From: Istiophorus platypterus
Taxonomy: Eukaryota; Chordata; Actinopteri; Istiophoriformes; Istiophoridae
Direction of reading: 5' to 3'
Length of the DNA: 64,000 nucleotides
Assembly (NCBI GenBank): GCA_016859345.1
Contig: CM029131.1
Span: 6,927,320 to 6,991,319 of the forward strand
Part shown: positions 16,373-29,606 of the stretch, piece after piece
How positions within the stretch are numbered: position 1 is the first letter of the stretch
Layout: each line of letters starts with the position of its first letter
Notes under the pieces: model-generated
What the model was told of the DNA's origin: nothing
Databases searched by the model: none
Seen by the model: the letters and a program-made list of their open reading frames with translations, nothing else
Translations under genes and position numbers: made by a program

Positions 16373-17708
16373 GGCTTGGATACAGCATAGTCACTGTCCT
16401 GCACAAGGTCACTTCATCAGGGTGGAGGATCGCTGTTGTTGAACCAGGGCTTCATACCAATCTGCTGCCAGAAAATATATTACGATGCATGGTACAACTA
16501 CAGTATGTAAACAGCCAGTGATCCCAGTTTTCTAATGCAGTTTGATGGTACCTCACTTCAGTATTGTGAGAAATCAGCCATTGGCAGTCACTCGTGATGT
16601 CGAGTGGGTCCATTTTTGTTTGTTTGTTTGTGATATGAGCCAGGAGCCTGAAAACTAGCTCACCTAAATCAAACAATTGTTTTTTTTAAATGTTATCAAT
16701 CACTAATGTTTTTTTCCAAGGATGATCTGCCAAAAGTGTGAAAAAGTTTCATAGTTTTACCAGCTTGTAAAAACAAGAAATCAAGAACCCCACAGGGTAC
16801 GTTTATCATTGTCTGCGTTCCATTTAGTTTGACCGGTTCCAGGGCCCTGCTATTATGGTGGCTCACTGGCAATGTCTCACTGTGGTGCTTAAATAGAACA
16901 GAGCCATTATTGATGTCATTAATTACACCTACTCTTTATCCTCTATGACAAGTCAAACCATGGAAGCAGTTGAGCTAAACACCAACAGCAGTCTAACGCA
17001 TAAATAATAATTGTAAGTTGTTGTCTGAGGACTTAATTCTATTTCTGGTTTCTCTCCATTTTGGATTGAAGCAATTTATTGGGAAAATTTTTATCATAAA
17101 AGAGGCAGAGATGCTGATTTCTTTACTGAAAACAGGCTCAACAGACGAGTGTTTAAAACAGTCATAAGAGGACAAAGAATGTTTGTGCATGGATCACAAG
17201 TCCATTGTCTTCTATTTTACCATCCTGGCTTTACTCTCTGAGTTTGGATGTACTGACGGCATTAGAATTTACTCAAAGGGTTGTTGAAATACATTCATGG
17301 AAATATAGTTTACTTCCAAAGTCAATTAATCTTCTCTGGCAAGAAAGGCAGTGAGTTGATGTGGAGTGGTGAAAACAAAAATATTGCAGGGCTTAGTTGT
17401 AAAACAGCTTGATACAATCCAAATAAGAGCAGTGTTTAATCAAAAAAAAAAAAGCAAAGCAAAGTAATGCGTTACAGTAATATAGCATATGTGTGGGTTG
17501 ATGTATGCTTGCGTTTCTATAAAACTGAATAAAATAAGTGTGCATTTGTCAGCCGAGGGCCACATATATTGTAACATTTTATAACTCGGTGCTTTAGGCA
17601 GTGTGTATGGACAAGAATACACACAGGCACAGTGTTTATCTCCCTCTGCTCCGAGCACGGTATTGTATATCGCTTTCATGTACGTCTTGGTAATCGCTTT
17701 GGCTCTGC

Positions 17709-17710
<2 letters not shown>

Positions 17711-17753
<43 letters not shown>

Positions 17754-17758
17754 ACACA

Positions 17759-17790
<32 letters not shown>
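17711..17790. repeat. (CA)n microsatellite
   Basis: A CA array with two CAGACA interruptions near 17749 and 17759. Confidence 0.97.
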
Positions 17791-17796
<6 letters not shown>

Positions 17797-20238
17797 GTTC
17801 TTCCAGCTAGTCTGGTCACGTTAGATACACACGCCTTGCATCATGATTTACAGATGATCATAACATGACAATATAAAGGGTACAGCTATTTGTATTGGGC
17901 ATGGGTGTCGGTGTGTATTTGTGAGCGCGCGAGTGTTTGTGTGTGCGTTATGGAAATGAGACAGAGGGGGTCACATTATTCAGCAGTAGTTGACATGCAG
18001 GCTCCCCAGGTCCATATCAATATCCCCCCACGGACACAGCAGGAAAAATAAGGCGATTTGTTTCCAAGAATACTAATCACAGTCAGGAGGGACGGGGAGA
18101 AACCCGTGTGTTAAGAAAACACACAGTGAGCCGCTCAAGGTGTTGCCGTTCTTCATCCTGTGGCATAGGGACCCCTGGAAGAGCATGTTAGTGCTGTATC
18201 TGAAGGACTGAATTTCAAACCACTTTGTGCTTTTGAAAAGAAGGCTTTTCTCCATGTTTCCTTCTTCTGGTGTTTCAAAGTATTAATGGTCGCTGGTGTC
18301 TTGTGCAAGGAACGGCTGACTGATGGCAAGAACATGATGTTTTAATCTGAGATGTCCAAAATCTTTAGTGGTGCATTAAATGCTTAAAAGCTGTTCTATA
18401 ACCATTAAGGAAATGTCTTACAATATAAAAAGGTTGGACCACTCAAATTTAAAAAAACAAAAAACCAAAACAAAGATACCCCCCCCCAAAAAAAAACACA
18501 CACAATTTCAATTAACTCTAAGTTGTATCTAGCCTGTATTGGCTGCTTTAAATTCCAACTCCAGCTTTTCACAGAGCGACTGTTTGTTAAAGTAATGGAA
18601 TTGGTAAAGATTTTCTTCCCACCAGCACGACACTTTTTATCACCTCAGTTTGACCCTCATCAGCACCTCATCAGCTATCCGCCATGTTGGAGCCATGTTA
18701 GTCTGAATGAGTCCGTTTACCACCTACCAGTTTAATTTTTCATTTAAAGAATAAATTATTTTTGGTAAATAGTGTTGTAGCAAAGGCCTTTGATCAGATT
18801 TAACTTTGATCAGAGAGGGTTAAGTTAATAGTTATGTGTTATAAAGTGTATGATCAATGAGAAGTGATCATCAGGAATTACAGTGCATCTAAAAGTCCTA
18901 TTTTAATACGTCAACTTGTTTCTATTCTTTTTGTTGATTCTTTTTGTTTGACTGAGTGATGAACAAAAGCAGCCGGGCGGCCTTCATCGGCATCGACCCC
19001 CGCCTGTGTCAGCCCCAAGAAAAATGAACCTCCGAAAAGCAAATCATCATCACATACCGCAGATTTGAAAGAAGTTGTTTTTGTTCGCAACGAATAAATC
19101 CTTTCTGAGGGTAGCTCATCGCACTGTCTTTGTGTGCACTTGCTCGCCGCCGCGCGCACGTCACATTACGCTCCGAGACTTCTTCTTTGATTGATGCTGT
19201 CAGCAAGTTTGGAGAAAGAGACGAAGGCTCAGGAGGGAGGGAGATAAGGAGAGAGAGAGGAAAGCAGATAAAGAAGAGAGAAAGAGCTCGAGAAGCATCC
19301 ATCAAGCGGCACAATCAGATTGTTTTCCCGGCATTCAGTCTTTTCTTTTCTCTTTCTGCATCTGCCAGCCCCTCGATTCCTCATCTTTTCTTTCACTCAC
19401 TCTCTCTAATGCTCTTTAAGACACACACAAACACACACACACACACACGCGGTAGATGTATCTCCTTTGCATGTTGTCGGCCAGGTGTCTTGAGAATATT
19501 GAATCACGGGAGGCTGAGGTGAGAGGCGGCGTCACAGCGTGATGGATGATGCATATCTCGCCGCCGCCTCCTCCGTGCTCATTGTTGACACACACACACA
19601 CACACACAAGCAAACAAGCAGATTCAGCTTCCGCACTCCTTTATTGTTAATTGACGCCCTCCACTCGTCTGTTGTTTCATTTCCATCCCTTGTTCCATTG
19701 CGGTTATTGCTTTTCATTAAGTGGTCATTTCCTTCACCAGCACCGTCTAATGAGAGCGTCACGCCGCCACGCGCCCATTTATCAAAACGTGTAGTCGCGA
19801 TGGCACGGCCCTGCAGTGAACACACAACCCTGCACACCCATGCACACACATTCCCCTTCGCTCTATCTGCCACCATGTCCCTGTCTCAATTAGGATTGTT
19901 TGTCGTTCTCTAGCCCTCCATGCCCTGTTCATTTGGCTGCCCCCGTCTCTTCTCGCCGTCTCATTGTGGCAGCCGTGTCATTGTGTTTGACAGCTTCTCA
20001 TTCTCGTGTCAGATCTCATTTGACTGCTAATTTCATACATACACACCTCGCTTCGCCCTGCCATGTGTGCAGACTCCTCTGAACTGGCCCCCTTCTCGGT
20101 TGCTGGTCAGATTTTCTCCTTTCGTTCGGAGAGAAATAAGTTATTGCGTCTCTGAAGTGGAATCTGCTGGTGTGTTGTGCACTGTAAGAGGGAGATGAGC
20201 TGTGAATGAGCTGTGAATCCAGCTCTGTTTGCTTTCCT

Positions 20239-20279
20239 CACACAGACACACACACACACACATACACACACACACACAG
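20239..20279. repeat. (CA)n microsatellite
   Basis: A short CA array with one GA and one TA interruption, about 260 bases before the exon at 20540. Confidence 0.93.
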
Positions 20280-20539
20280 ATCCGTATGCTTGGCAGAATG
20301 AAGCAGGTTGCATCTCCACTGTTGGCAAAGATAAATCACACAAAAAGCCTCACTTTGATCATGGCACAGTGGAGATGCTATATAACCTAGCGGCATATTT
20401 CCAGCTTGTCCATATGCCAGTATTCATATTGTTTAAACCGTCATGCTTATCTTGTTCATTTCAGATCATGTGCACATCATGTTTAATATTTTTGAATATT
20501 GAGGACACCGTTTTGACTCTGTGCATGTGTCCATTCCAG

Positions 20540-20714
20540 CTGATTGCAGTGTTTGATGAAGTCCAGCGCATGAGGACGGAGAGTCCCAGAGAGAACCTGT
20601 CCGGCTACTCCAGTTCGGTCCCCAGTCCTGAACCACTCCAATACTATCCCCACCTGCAGTACCAGGAGCCAGTCAGAGGAGAGATCGAAGTCAACGAGGC
20701 AGTCCTCAAAGCCA
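20540..20714 (+). CDS. pard3b: pard3b exon: end of N-terminal domain and start of linker
   Basis: The exon encodes 58 codons plus one base, opening with LIAVFDEV and ending GEIEVNEAVLKA. In PARD3B the equivalent exon begins LIAVFEEQ, the last strand of the PB1-like N-terminal oligomerisation domain (CR1), and ends with GEIEV and a short A/LK segment, so identity and start phase agree. The middle (SPRENLSGYSSSVPSPEPLQ, then tyrosines) is Ser/Pro/Tyr-rich and likely disordered; here it differs from mammals. Acceptor: ccattccag at 20539. Donor: GTATGT at 20715, after an A rather than the usual G. The exon leaves phase 1, matched by the next exon. The preceding N-terminal exons are outside the window. 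Confidence 0.93.
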
Positions 20715-20971
20715 GTATGTCAGATATGCCTTCAATATTGTCTTGTGCATTCGATTTTCACATCAAGACAGTTATAGCTCAATGACTGCAGATTCTACAT
20801 TATTTCAATTCAATGTCCCTGTTCTTGTTAATACAAAATATTCCGGTGTGTAGAACAAGCTGCAGGTTTAAATGTAAAGGACTCTCCAACACCTAATGAA
20901 CTAAAGCAATTCTCAATCAACACTTCGTCTTTTTTTAAGTGTGAGAAATGCAATGTCGTTGAGCCAGCAGG

Positions 20972-20973
<2 letters not shown>

Positions 20974-21008
<35 letters not shown>
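20974..21008. repeat. (GT)n microsatellite
   Basis: Pure GT of about 35 bases, soon after the exon at 20540-20714. Confidence 0.95.
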
Positions 21009-21011
<3 letters not shown>

Positions 21012-21292
21012 GTGTGGGTGTGTGACTGTATGAGAGACTGAGAGTAAGAAAACACATTTATGTAGCAGCTGTAAGCTGAACCTACTCTGTTTAAAAAAAG
21101 AAAAAAGAGGTTTTTACTTGTAACTTCATGGCGTGTGAAAACAGATGCTGTGTTGGTGCAGTGCTCTTTTCTGTCGTCCTCACTTAAAGTTCTTTACTTA
21201 GTTTCTTCTTGTTTGCTCACATTGCACAGACTGGGAGTCACCAAAGCAGCCCTTAAGGGCTTTCTTTATACAGAGTTAACTATATTTATATA

Positions 21293-21323
<31 letters not shown>

Positions 21324-24300
21324 TTTTTTTTTTTCCATCACATTTTGATAGGGGTATTTGACTGGGGAATCACAGTATTTCGATGAACAACATGATGAAT
21401 GTGATACTAAAAGCCACGCTGTTCCTTGATTTTTGTCTTTATTCTCTCTACTGAAAAAAGCTCCCCTCTGTGCACCATTAAGGTGATGGATTTATACATG
21501 ATGTAGTGCTCTACAGCCAATCACTGTGCCTCTGCCAGTGAGAGAGCTTGGCCGTGACAGTGCGGCGAGACCTCCGTAACGACAACGAGCAGACAGATAG
21601 GAGAGAGAAGAGAGAGACGACGAATGAACTTCTTAAAAAATGAGAAAAGTTGACCTCGATCAAAGATGACAGCTGACTTAATTTAGTAAAGGTTCAAAAT
21701 ATCTTCAGGATGATGTAATTTCTTCCACTGAATGGTGGAAATTTAAAAAAAAAAAAAAAAGGAGAGATTTTTGGAGAGTGAAATTAAGTCCAACCCTGAA
21801 GGCCTGAAAGCCATAGATCTCATGGAAAGCATCGAGAAACTCAAAAATTTTCAAAACGGTGTGGCCCCCAGTTTGAGAAAAAGGCTGCCTGAAACATTAC
21901 TGAAAAGCAGATTTGTTAAAATATAAAGCTTTCTTCCTGCTGTGCTTCTTGCCATCTTCTCTGTTTTTCTTCTCACCCCCCACCAACCTGATCTCAACAG
22001 TCTTACATATTTTTGCCAGTCTCTCACTTTTACACTATCCCTTTATCCTCCTTTTTTTTTTTAAAGCCTGCCTCCTCCTGTTCTATGTTTGCCTTGGATT
22101 TGCATTTCTATCTTTGTTATTTTGCTGTTGTTCTTCTCCAGAGCAATGTTAACTGAGAGCAACTGCAGGAAAGCTTAGAGTCTCAATGTCAAGCCGTTTT
22201 GTTTGCAAAGTGCGTTCCCAGTGGTGCCACAGTAACTGATTATATGTAACAAATATTCCTGTTTCCTCAATGTTTCATAGAAAAGTGTTGTGGTAAGAAC
22301 TTATGCCTCGATCTTCTTTTTTTAAACCTCTGCAGGAAAATTCTATGTTTTCTTGTGTAATTAGAGGTTAAAGGTCCTAAGTGGTTCAGTAACTTGATCA
22401 TGGTCAATTCGACAGAGCGGATAGTAAAACTAAAGTGAGAATGACAGTTTGACAAACAGTGTTTGTGCAGATGATGCAGTTTTTTTAAGTGAGCCAAGAA
22501 TGGCATCTTAACATTTTTTTGCAGTCAGGAAAGAGAGTGAACAAGCCAGTGGGTCATGGTGCATCTCCAGAGGGAAACATCATCACAAGATTAGTCAGTC
22601 AGAATCCTCAGGGAGCCTCGGGGGAAAATCTCTGCTCTGTCTGAGCTTCAGTCTGTTCTGGTTATAGATACACTTTACTGTAAATAATCCAGAGTGTGAT
22701 TTCTTTTTCCTTTACATGTCATCTATTCTATTCCACTGCCTTGCAATGATTAGTTTTTGAATGGCAAGAGTCCAAATGAAGATACAGGAAAAGATAAAAG
22801 ATTAAATGAGCCTGGATCTAATTTAACAAGGCTCTGTGTAATCACTTGGCCGCCCTGTTCTCCCTTCATTTTCCTCTCTCCATCTGTTGGCTGTAGAGAA
22901 ACAGAGTAACACCCCCCCACACACAAACACACACCTGCCCTTTGCCATTGCCTTCCCTCTGCCCACTTTTGCCCAGTTCCCCATTATCTACCCTCTCTCC
23001 ACTCCAGCCAGCCGAGTCTTGCCTACTCTACTATTCAGCTTCAACCACCTGCCACCCACAGGCTCACCAGCCGGCCACAGAGACCGCGACCCATCATCCC
23101 CCTACTCCCACCAGATACCTCCTGTATCCCCAGCCTCCCATCCTGTCCTGCTCCTCCAGTCTCAGCATGGCTTCCACCTCTAACTTGATTAGCACTGTAG
23201 CCTGTTAGCATGCCCAGGGTCCAGCAGAGCATGAATGCACTAATTCCAGCCCCCCCTAACACACACATAAACCCGTTCCACCCTGTTTTAACCCAGTGGG
23301 ACCTCCTCCTAACCCCAGCCCCCCAACGTGCTCTCCAGCCCTGTTGAACCCTGACTAATTTAGTTATGATGTGACCCCGAGACGCCCCTCATATAAAGCC
23401 AGACTGATGCAATAAAGCAGCTTTTGTCATCTGGACATGTGCACGCACACACACAATATGACAAAAGAACTCCAGCTTGCAAGTTAAACAACCCAACACA
23501 CACAAAGCTGTCTCCCATCTAATTCTAGGAGGGTCTTAGGGGAATGAGTGTCTGTGTGTGTTTGCTCTCCCCTTTGAAGTAACAAGATTGGTTTTTAACT
23601 GGGTGTTACATCACATCTAGTATGCGGACCATTTGTAATAACATCATTTATTGGAGATTGCGACAAAGTGATGGGATGCTGACAGTCTGACCTGGAAGAG
23701 AGATTTTTAATTCTCTAGAATCAAGATTTTTTTTACTGCAGAAATTTGTAGCCTTGGATATTTTCTTTTAAATCTTCCTTACCATCAACTTGTAATGATT
23801 AGTATTCATGCATGCTAATGATTGTACCCTTATAGCCTAAGAACTCCTTCATTCTTCTCAGTCAAACAGTTAGGCACACACTTCACACAGAGAAAGCTTG
23901 AATTAGCACAACTTACTCTTTCCAGTGCTAGCATTTTCTCCAGTGTCTATCAAGGACAGACGTCCATTAATTCCTTTTGAAATCATAAATATCAGCTTCA
24001 GATCTTTCCTGATGAATAGCTAATGAGGACTTGTTTTTCAGTATCAAAAGTAATGTGAGTGATTTTGTCTGCGCAGTGCACACAGGAATTATTAATTCCG
24101 GATGACTTTCAATGATGCAGATTTACCAAGATGTAAAGAAATATAGGGCTAAAATAGAAGTAGCTCGGGTGTAGCTTGCATCTCACTCACTGACTCCATG
24201 GCAACCTTATATTTTACTCCCTGTTTACATCACCCAAAGCAAGATGGGAACCCTGATGGCAAAAACTCAAAACCTATTCTTGAACAGTGCTAATTATATT

Positions 24301-27190
24301 AAAAAAAAAAAACAATAGAAATGACAAATTCATGAAATTTTGCTCTTTTTTTACACTGTCAATACTTTTTTGACATTACTAAAGCACAGACTGTCCCATA
24401 TCCCTGCCACACTGCGCCTCTCCTCTAACCATTCATATACAAAACATCTGCTGAAAACCTTTGATTAATTTTCCCTTTTTTTACTTCGCATAAAACTTTT
24501 TGTTTCACTAAAACACTTATATAATATACACATATAGTAAAACTGATATGCGAGATGATTTCTAAGTTGCCTAACTTGTCCTGCAAAGGACAGAATGTGG
24601 CAAACCAAGACATGTAGTGACAATGCCATTAGAGGAAGGGATTGAAAACCGAGCACAAGTGGCCCACTGTCTACAGGGATAATAAAGAGTACATGAAGCC
24701 AGTGCAGACTGGTAGAATATTGTACTGCAGCTGTCATAAATGGAAATACTTTAACCTCAGTTATCACAGTCAAAACCTGAGTAAACACAACCTTGTTAAT
24801 TGTATTACTATTACTATATTGTGCTCATGTGTCAACAGAAGTGAACCAGATGCAGTGTGGCGACCAGCTGTTGGATATGTGGGTCACCTAGGTTACAACA
24901 CATCTTTTCAAACATTAACCCATTTATCATCAAGTCATATAAACCAGCGGGTCACTGGGATAATGAGGTTACTCCAAACCATGTGAATGCTTTAATCACA
25001 CTATTACCTTAATCTGATTATTCACAGTAATCTGGTTATAGTGTGCATATAGCCGCACTGAGTGGTAGCTGACAGGAAAAGAAGTAATTCAGTAATCAGC
25101 CAGGCATCAAAGTGTTTGTGTGTCAGGTTGGCCTGCTTGTTTGAACAGGGTGATTGGACTTCACACTGCCCCAGTGGGATGATTAGACCCGCATTGATCT
25201 GCTGCTACACTGACACACACATGCACACACTTCCAGGAAGAGAGTCCTTATCGCATCATCCCATGAGCAGCCTGAGCCTGAGCTGCTGTATCGATTGCCA
25301 GAGAAAGGGAAAGACCACCCTGGCCCATGGCATGAAAAAAAACGCAGACAAACACTCACAAATATAAATACACACAGGAGCAAAGCACAGTCTCTGTTGG
25401 TAATAAATGTACATTTAGCACATGCACACCATACACGCATGCTTGCACATGCAAACTCCAAGGCAAACAAAGGCGTACACATGCCGATTAATGTGTGTAC
25501 CCAGACACACAAACAGTATATACACATGCAGTCACACACATTCAGCCAGAAACATGATGCATCCTTGTTTTCATCCTGCCCTGGCAGTGAACTAGCACGG
25601 CAGAATCGCACAACTTTCACAGAACTGAAAACAAGAGGAAATTCTTAAAATAAACCACTGTTCCCAGAATTGCATAAGCAGCCTAGTTAGTCAGAGCCAC
25701 AGATGGAGAGTCGGAGGCAGATAAACATGGAACCGGCAGAGTTCACAAGGCATCTTCGGGTCCTCACAATTATACAGATATCAACAGAAAGATGAGTGAA
25801 GAAGATATATTGGGTGTGTTTCATTGTGTAACCATTTGTTTTTTTCTCTTTTGGCCTTGAAGTGGTCACAGAGATGATTTTGGTGGGTGGGGTCTATTTA
25901 AAGCTGCAGGGTACCTTGTGGTTGTGGGTGCACAGATCTGTTAAATCAGCTAACCTAAAATACATCCCGAGGTTTATTGCTTCCACCTCTTCTCCACCCT
26001 TTTGGCAGGAGGCTGCATGTTAAAGTCAGAAAATGCCTGTGATCTTAAAATAAATGAAAACTCTGCTCAAATTGCACAGACAGGGCATGAATGATGTTCA
26101 GCTCCAGAGGGCTGCAGATGCCACGCCGCTGCTTTTAGACTGAGTTTTAGACCGAGTCTCTCTCCATAACTTCTGCAGAGGGTTTTGATTCTGTCTTAAT
26201 CTTTTTGATCAAATGTATGCACCCATTTTAGATCAGACACAATTTATCATATAGTTCTTTTAGATTCAATAACAAATGATTTAAGTATGTGATTTCTTCA
26301 CTGTAGAAAAAAACCTATCACATCATATATATATATAGACTTCTTAGTCAATATTTTACAAAACTTGATCATAGGCATTTTAGATTTTTATAGATAATGT
26401 AATAGTACAATAAACTGCTATACTTGTCAGGAAATGTATAGACTATGGATTGAGTTACTAATGGAACTTAAAAGAGTCTGGTAGGGTTGATTTGAACACA
26501 ATATGGTCTGTACCATCACTGATCCTTACCCTGTTAATTCTTCCAAAGGAAGACATCTGTCCATCTAATCCATCTTCTGATCAAAAGAAATCTGCAGGCT
26601 GTGGCGTTTACCTTAGCTTCATTAGCTTTTTAAGAATGGGAAAGGTCTCCTAGTCAACCTGAACTCATATTGATATGGCAGAGAAGTGCAGACAAATTAG
26701 TGCAGCCACTGGCTGTCTCATTGATTCAGAATAATTTTTTTGTTTTAATTTACCCCTTCATTGTAGCGGGGATTGTTCACCATTTCGCCAAATTTGCTGC
26801 ATGCAAGCTGTGATTTTGCAGCATGAGATGAAAATCTTTTGTGTTCCTTGCTGTATGTTTCACTTCTTAAAACAAACACTAAAATCATAAATTAATCTGC
26901 TAATATGTGAGTGTCAGTCATTTGTGAAACGAGATTCTACTATGATTTATCCCCAGGTCTCTAGATCTGGATGTGGTACATGCTTATGTTTTTTAGACAT
27001 GTAAACAGCGGAGCAAGGTTTGTTCTATCAATGTACTGGCCCAGTACTAAATTCCTCACCCACCAGCCCAGTCACCTTTGATTATTAATTCCTCTGAGGC
27101 AATCTTGTTTATGATCGTCCAAACAGTGACCGACCCGAGAGAGACCTAACTGTCACTCTCGTCAATATCCCTAACCTCAGTGCCACTGCT

Positions 27191-27237
27191 TGACCCGGCA
27201 GAGGTCGCTTCAGGTCAGAGGTCAGGGCTAGTGACCC
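27191..27237. promoter_or_regulatory. Cluster of nuclear-receptor half-sites with a perfect DR1
   Basis: AGGTCAGAGGTCA at 27212-27224 is a perfect DR1. An AGGTCG half-site lies at 27202-27207, four bases upstream (DR4-like spacing). Opposite-strand TGACCC half-sites lie on both sides, near 27191 and 27232. Five half-sites in under 50 bases suggest an intronic enhancer, by inference. Confidence 0.45.
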
Positions 27238-29499
27238 TCAGGTTCCTTCACATGGCTGGGACCTGAGTGGTGGGAGGATTGATGGAGGCAGATATGACTC
27301 TGATGGATAAATGGAGGAGGATTTATGGGGCTGACCGCTGGGTAATGGACCCTGACTGTGACCATGGAGCGGCCTTGGCCAGACTGTTGCATCATTGACA
27401 TTGTGGATAAGTATAAGTGTGTGTGTGGTGTCAGAACGTGAGGTGATGTAGCTCATGTGTGAAGCTCATTTTGAAAACCCATTATTGCTATTTTGGAAAC
27501 AAGTCATTGCTTAAGTTTTATCATTCAGTATTTGTAAAATCCAGTCTTTAAAAGTGGTCTTATTAAGTCCATCTGTCTTCGCAGTAGTAAAGGTATATTA
27601 GTACTTAATGTAGCTTTTGTCCTTGTAGTTTGAGGACAAAAGGGCAGGTGTCAGCTTTTATTTTCCATATGGTGGGAAAAGTATCACCTTACCGGAACTG
27701 GCTGAAACAAATTTGCAAGTGTCGACTGTGCTTTCTGTTCACTGTGTACATCTATTTTTATCTGAATTCACTTTCCATGAATGCACGAGACAGGTGGGTG
27801 CGGGAGTCAGAGCAAAGAACCATCCATTAATTTTTACTGCTTTCTATCCATGGCCCTCCTAAACTTGTAAAGCTGTTCCATTTGTGAGTCTGGAAAATGT
27901 AAAGAGGCAGAAATAGTGCTTTATGGCATTATATGGTTTCAGTGACTGCCTCTAAAAATTCACTTTGTGTTTAGTCTGTGCGCACCTTAACAAAAGACTA
28001 ATTTAACAGTGTTGAAAAGTATTTGCAGAAAGTGTTTGACCTATTTTAGATGCATACAAGATTAACAGATAGAGAAAACAGAAGCCATTGAGAGGTTGGA
28101 GCGCTGTCGGGTGCAATTTTCTGATGCCTTGTGTGCCTGCTCTGAGAAAATGTCTTCTTTTCTAAAAAAAAAAAGATGTTTCTGTCTTGAATCAAAGCCC
28201 ATTTCATTACTGCAAATCATACTGTTTTCTGTGCAGTTTCTGTCTAACATTTCAACATGAAGTTTGCTTCTTTAAAGAGAATAAATTAGACCACACAGTG
28301 TTGATTTCCTCAATAAAACCAAAAAAATTCAGAAACTGAAAGCTTGAGACGTAGAAAAAAAAGGGGGGGGGTTCTGATAATGGATAAAATTGACTAGACA
28401 AGCCTGGACACATCATTGGATGACCGAACATGTGGTTTGTTATGTTTGAGGCAGAAGGGATATTTGTATGTGTGTCTGAGATGGTCGGACCGACCATTTT
28501 TCATCAGTTTACAACCATAAACCACTAACACGTACACACACTCGCACTCACTGTGACCCCTGCCAGTTCGCTCGCCCTCCCCGCCCGTTTCCCATCCTCT
28601 CTATTCCGACCACGTTAGACCTGGACCCTGTCACCGCCCCTCCAAACGGAGACTGATTACAGGAAAGAGAATTTGGTTTGCCTTCCTTCCCTGTGTCCCT
28701 CAGTTTTCGAGGTTTTCTCCTCCCCCCCTCCCTCCCGCTTTCTCTCTCACTATCTCCCGGCTCCCTCTCTCTCTTTTTGTTTTTCTCACACTGCTCTTTC
28801 TCTCCCCTGTCTTCATTTTCTCCTCTGTTGAGTTAAATTTGAAAACACCCCGCTATGGTTTTTGCTTCCACAAATACCAGTCTGCTCCCTTTGGGGTGGA
28901 TATTAAAAGCAAGAGGCAGCACAAAGGTCCAAATTAGATTCTTTTGAATTGTTTTATTATGGATTCAGAAATGCACATGTTACCTCTCCCATCTCCTTTG
29001 GGCTGTGGGTAAGTGTGTGTGTGAATATATGTGCGTTTGGGGGCGTGGAGGCAACAGCTGGTCATCCGAAAATTTACACAGTGGGTGGGTGTTGGTTCTG
29101 GGTTTACTGCTGGAAGGATGAGTGTTTGGTTGTCCTCTCTCTGGATCTGTGAGTCATCCTAGAATGATTCTGAGCTCCTGAAAAGAGCCTACAGGGTTTT
29201 GTTTTGGGGTTTTTTCTCATAATGCAGCGACAGTGGAGTGATCGTCGCGTCACCCTTCAGTTTCCAGTCTCCGTTTTCTTGTACCGCCAAAAAAAGCTCT
29301 ATTTCCTTCACTCACTTACTCCCTTCGTCTCCTTCCATCTCCTCCGCTGATCCTCAGCGTGTTTAGAGTTGGGGAAATCGAACATAATGTCACTTCTTTT
29401 TAAGAGCGTGGAAAATACAAGACAATTACAGGTGCAACATACTTGCTTCCAGCATCCCCTCGGTCTCTCTGTTTCTAACTCTTGTCTTTCTCGTCCCAG

Positions 29500-29606
29500 A
29501 TACACCTCTGTTGGTGAGGAGCAGCAGTGACTCTGCTTTAGCCCCGCCTCTTGAGAGGAGCGCCACACCGACACCTGATGACCACAGTAACAAATCCGCT
29601 GAAATG
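29500..29606 (+). CDS. pard3b: pard3b exon: conserved RRSSD linker segment
   Basis: Joined in phase 1 to the preceding exon, it encodes a split Asn followed by TPLLVRRSSDSALAPPLERS and a Ser/Thr/Asp-rich stretch ending KSAEM. The TPLLVRRSSD core is nearly invariant in PARD3B, and PARD3 has a close equivalent (VRRSSDPAL). In PARD3 this serine is a reported phosphorylation site that recruits 14-3-3 proteins; a similar role here is inferred from conservation. Acceptor: tcgtcccag at 29499. Donor: ATG followed by GTGAGC at 29607. The exon leaves phase 0. Confidence 0.93.

Larger units (their letters stand above)
12443..20539. other. Intron up to the first recognised exon
   Basis: No exon or gene was recognised. 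The stretch is AT-rich from 12443 to about 14600, with a (TTA)n run at 14627-14651, and has several GT/CA arrays listed separately. A perfect DR1 motif lies at 16360-16372. A patch of raised CpG content lies at about 19130-19810, within 1.5 kb of the next exon. The exon acceptor is ccattccag ending at 20539. Confidence 0.6.
20715..29499. other. Intron between exons 20540 and 29500
   Basis: No gene was recognised in this 8.8 kb intron. It holds TG arrays at 20974-21008 and 21296-21323, a poly-A run near 21746-21760, pyrimidine-rich DNA at 22900-23200, and CA-rich spaced tracts at 25200-25550 that create open frames on both strands without domain content. A cluster of nuclear-receptor half-sites including a perfect DR1 sits at about 27190-27240. 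From 28690 to 28830 the sequence is CT-rich. Confidence 0.65.

Noticed and set aside
25183..25648. Overlapping open frames on both strands in a CA-rich region
   Set aside because: His/Thr- and Cys/Val-rich readings of spaced CA tracts, with no domain or splice signals.
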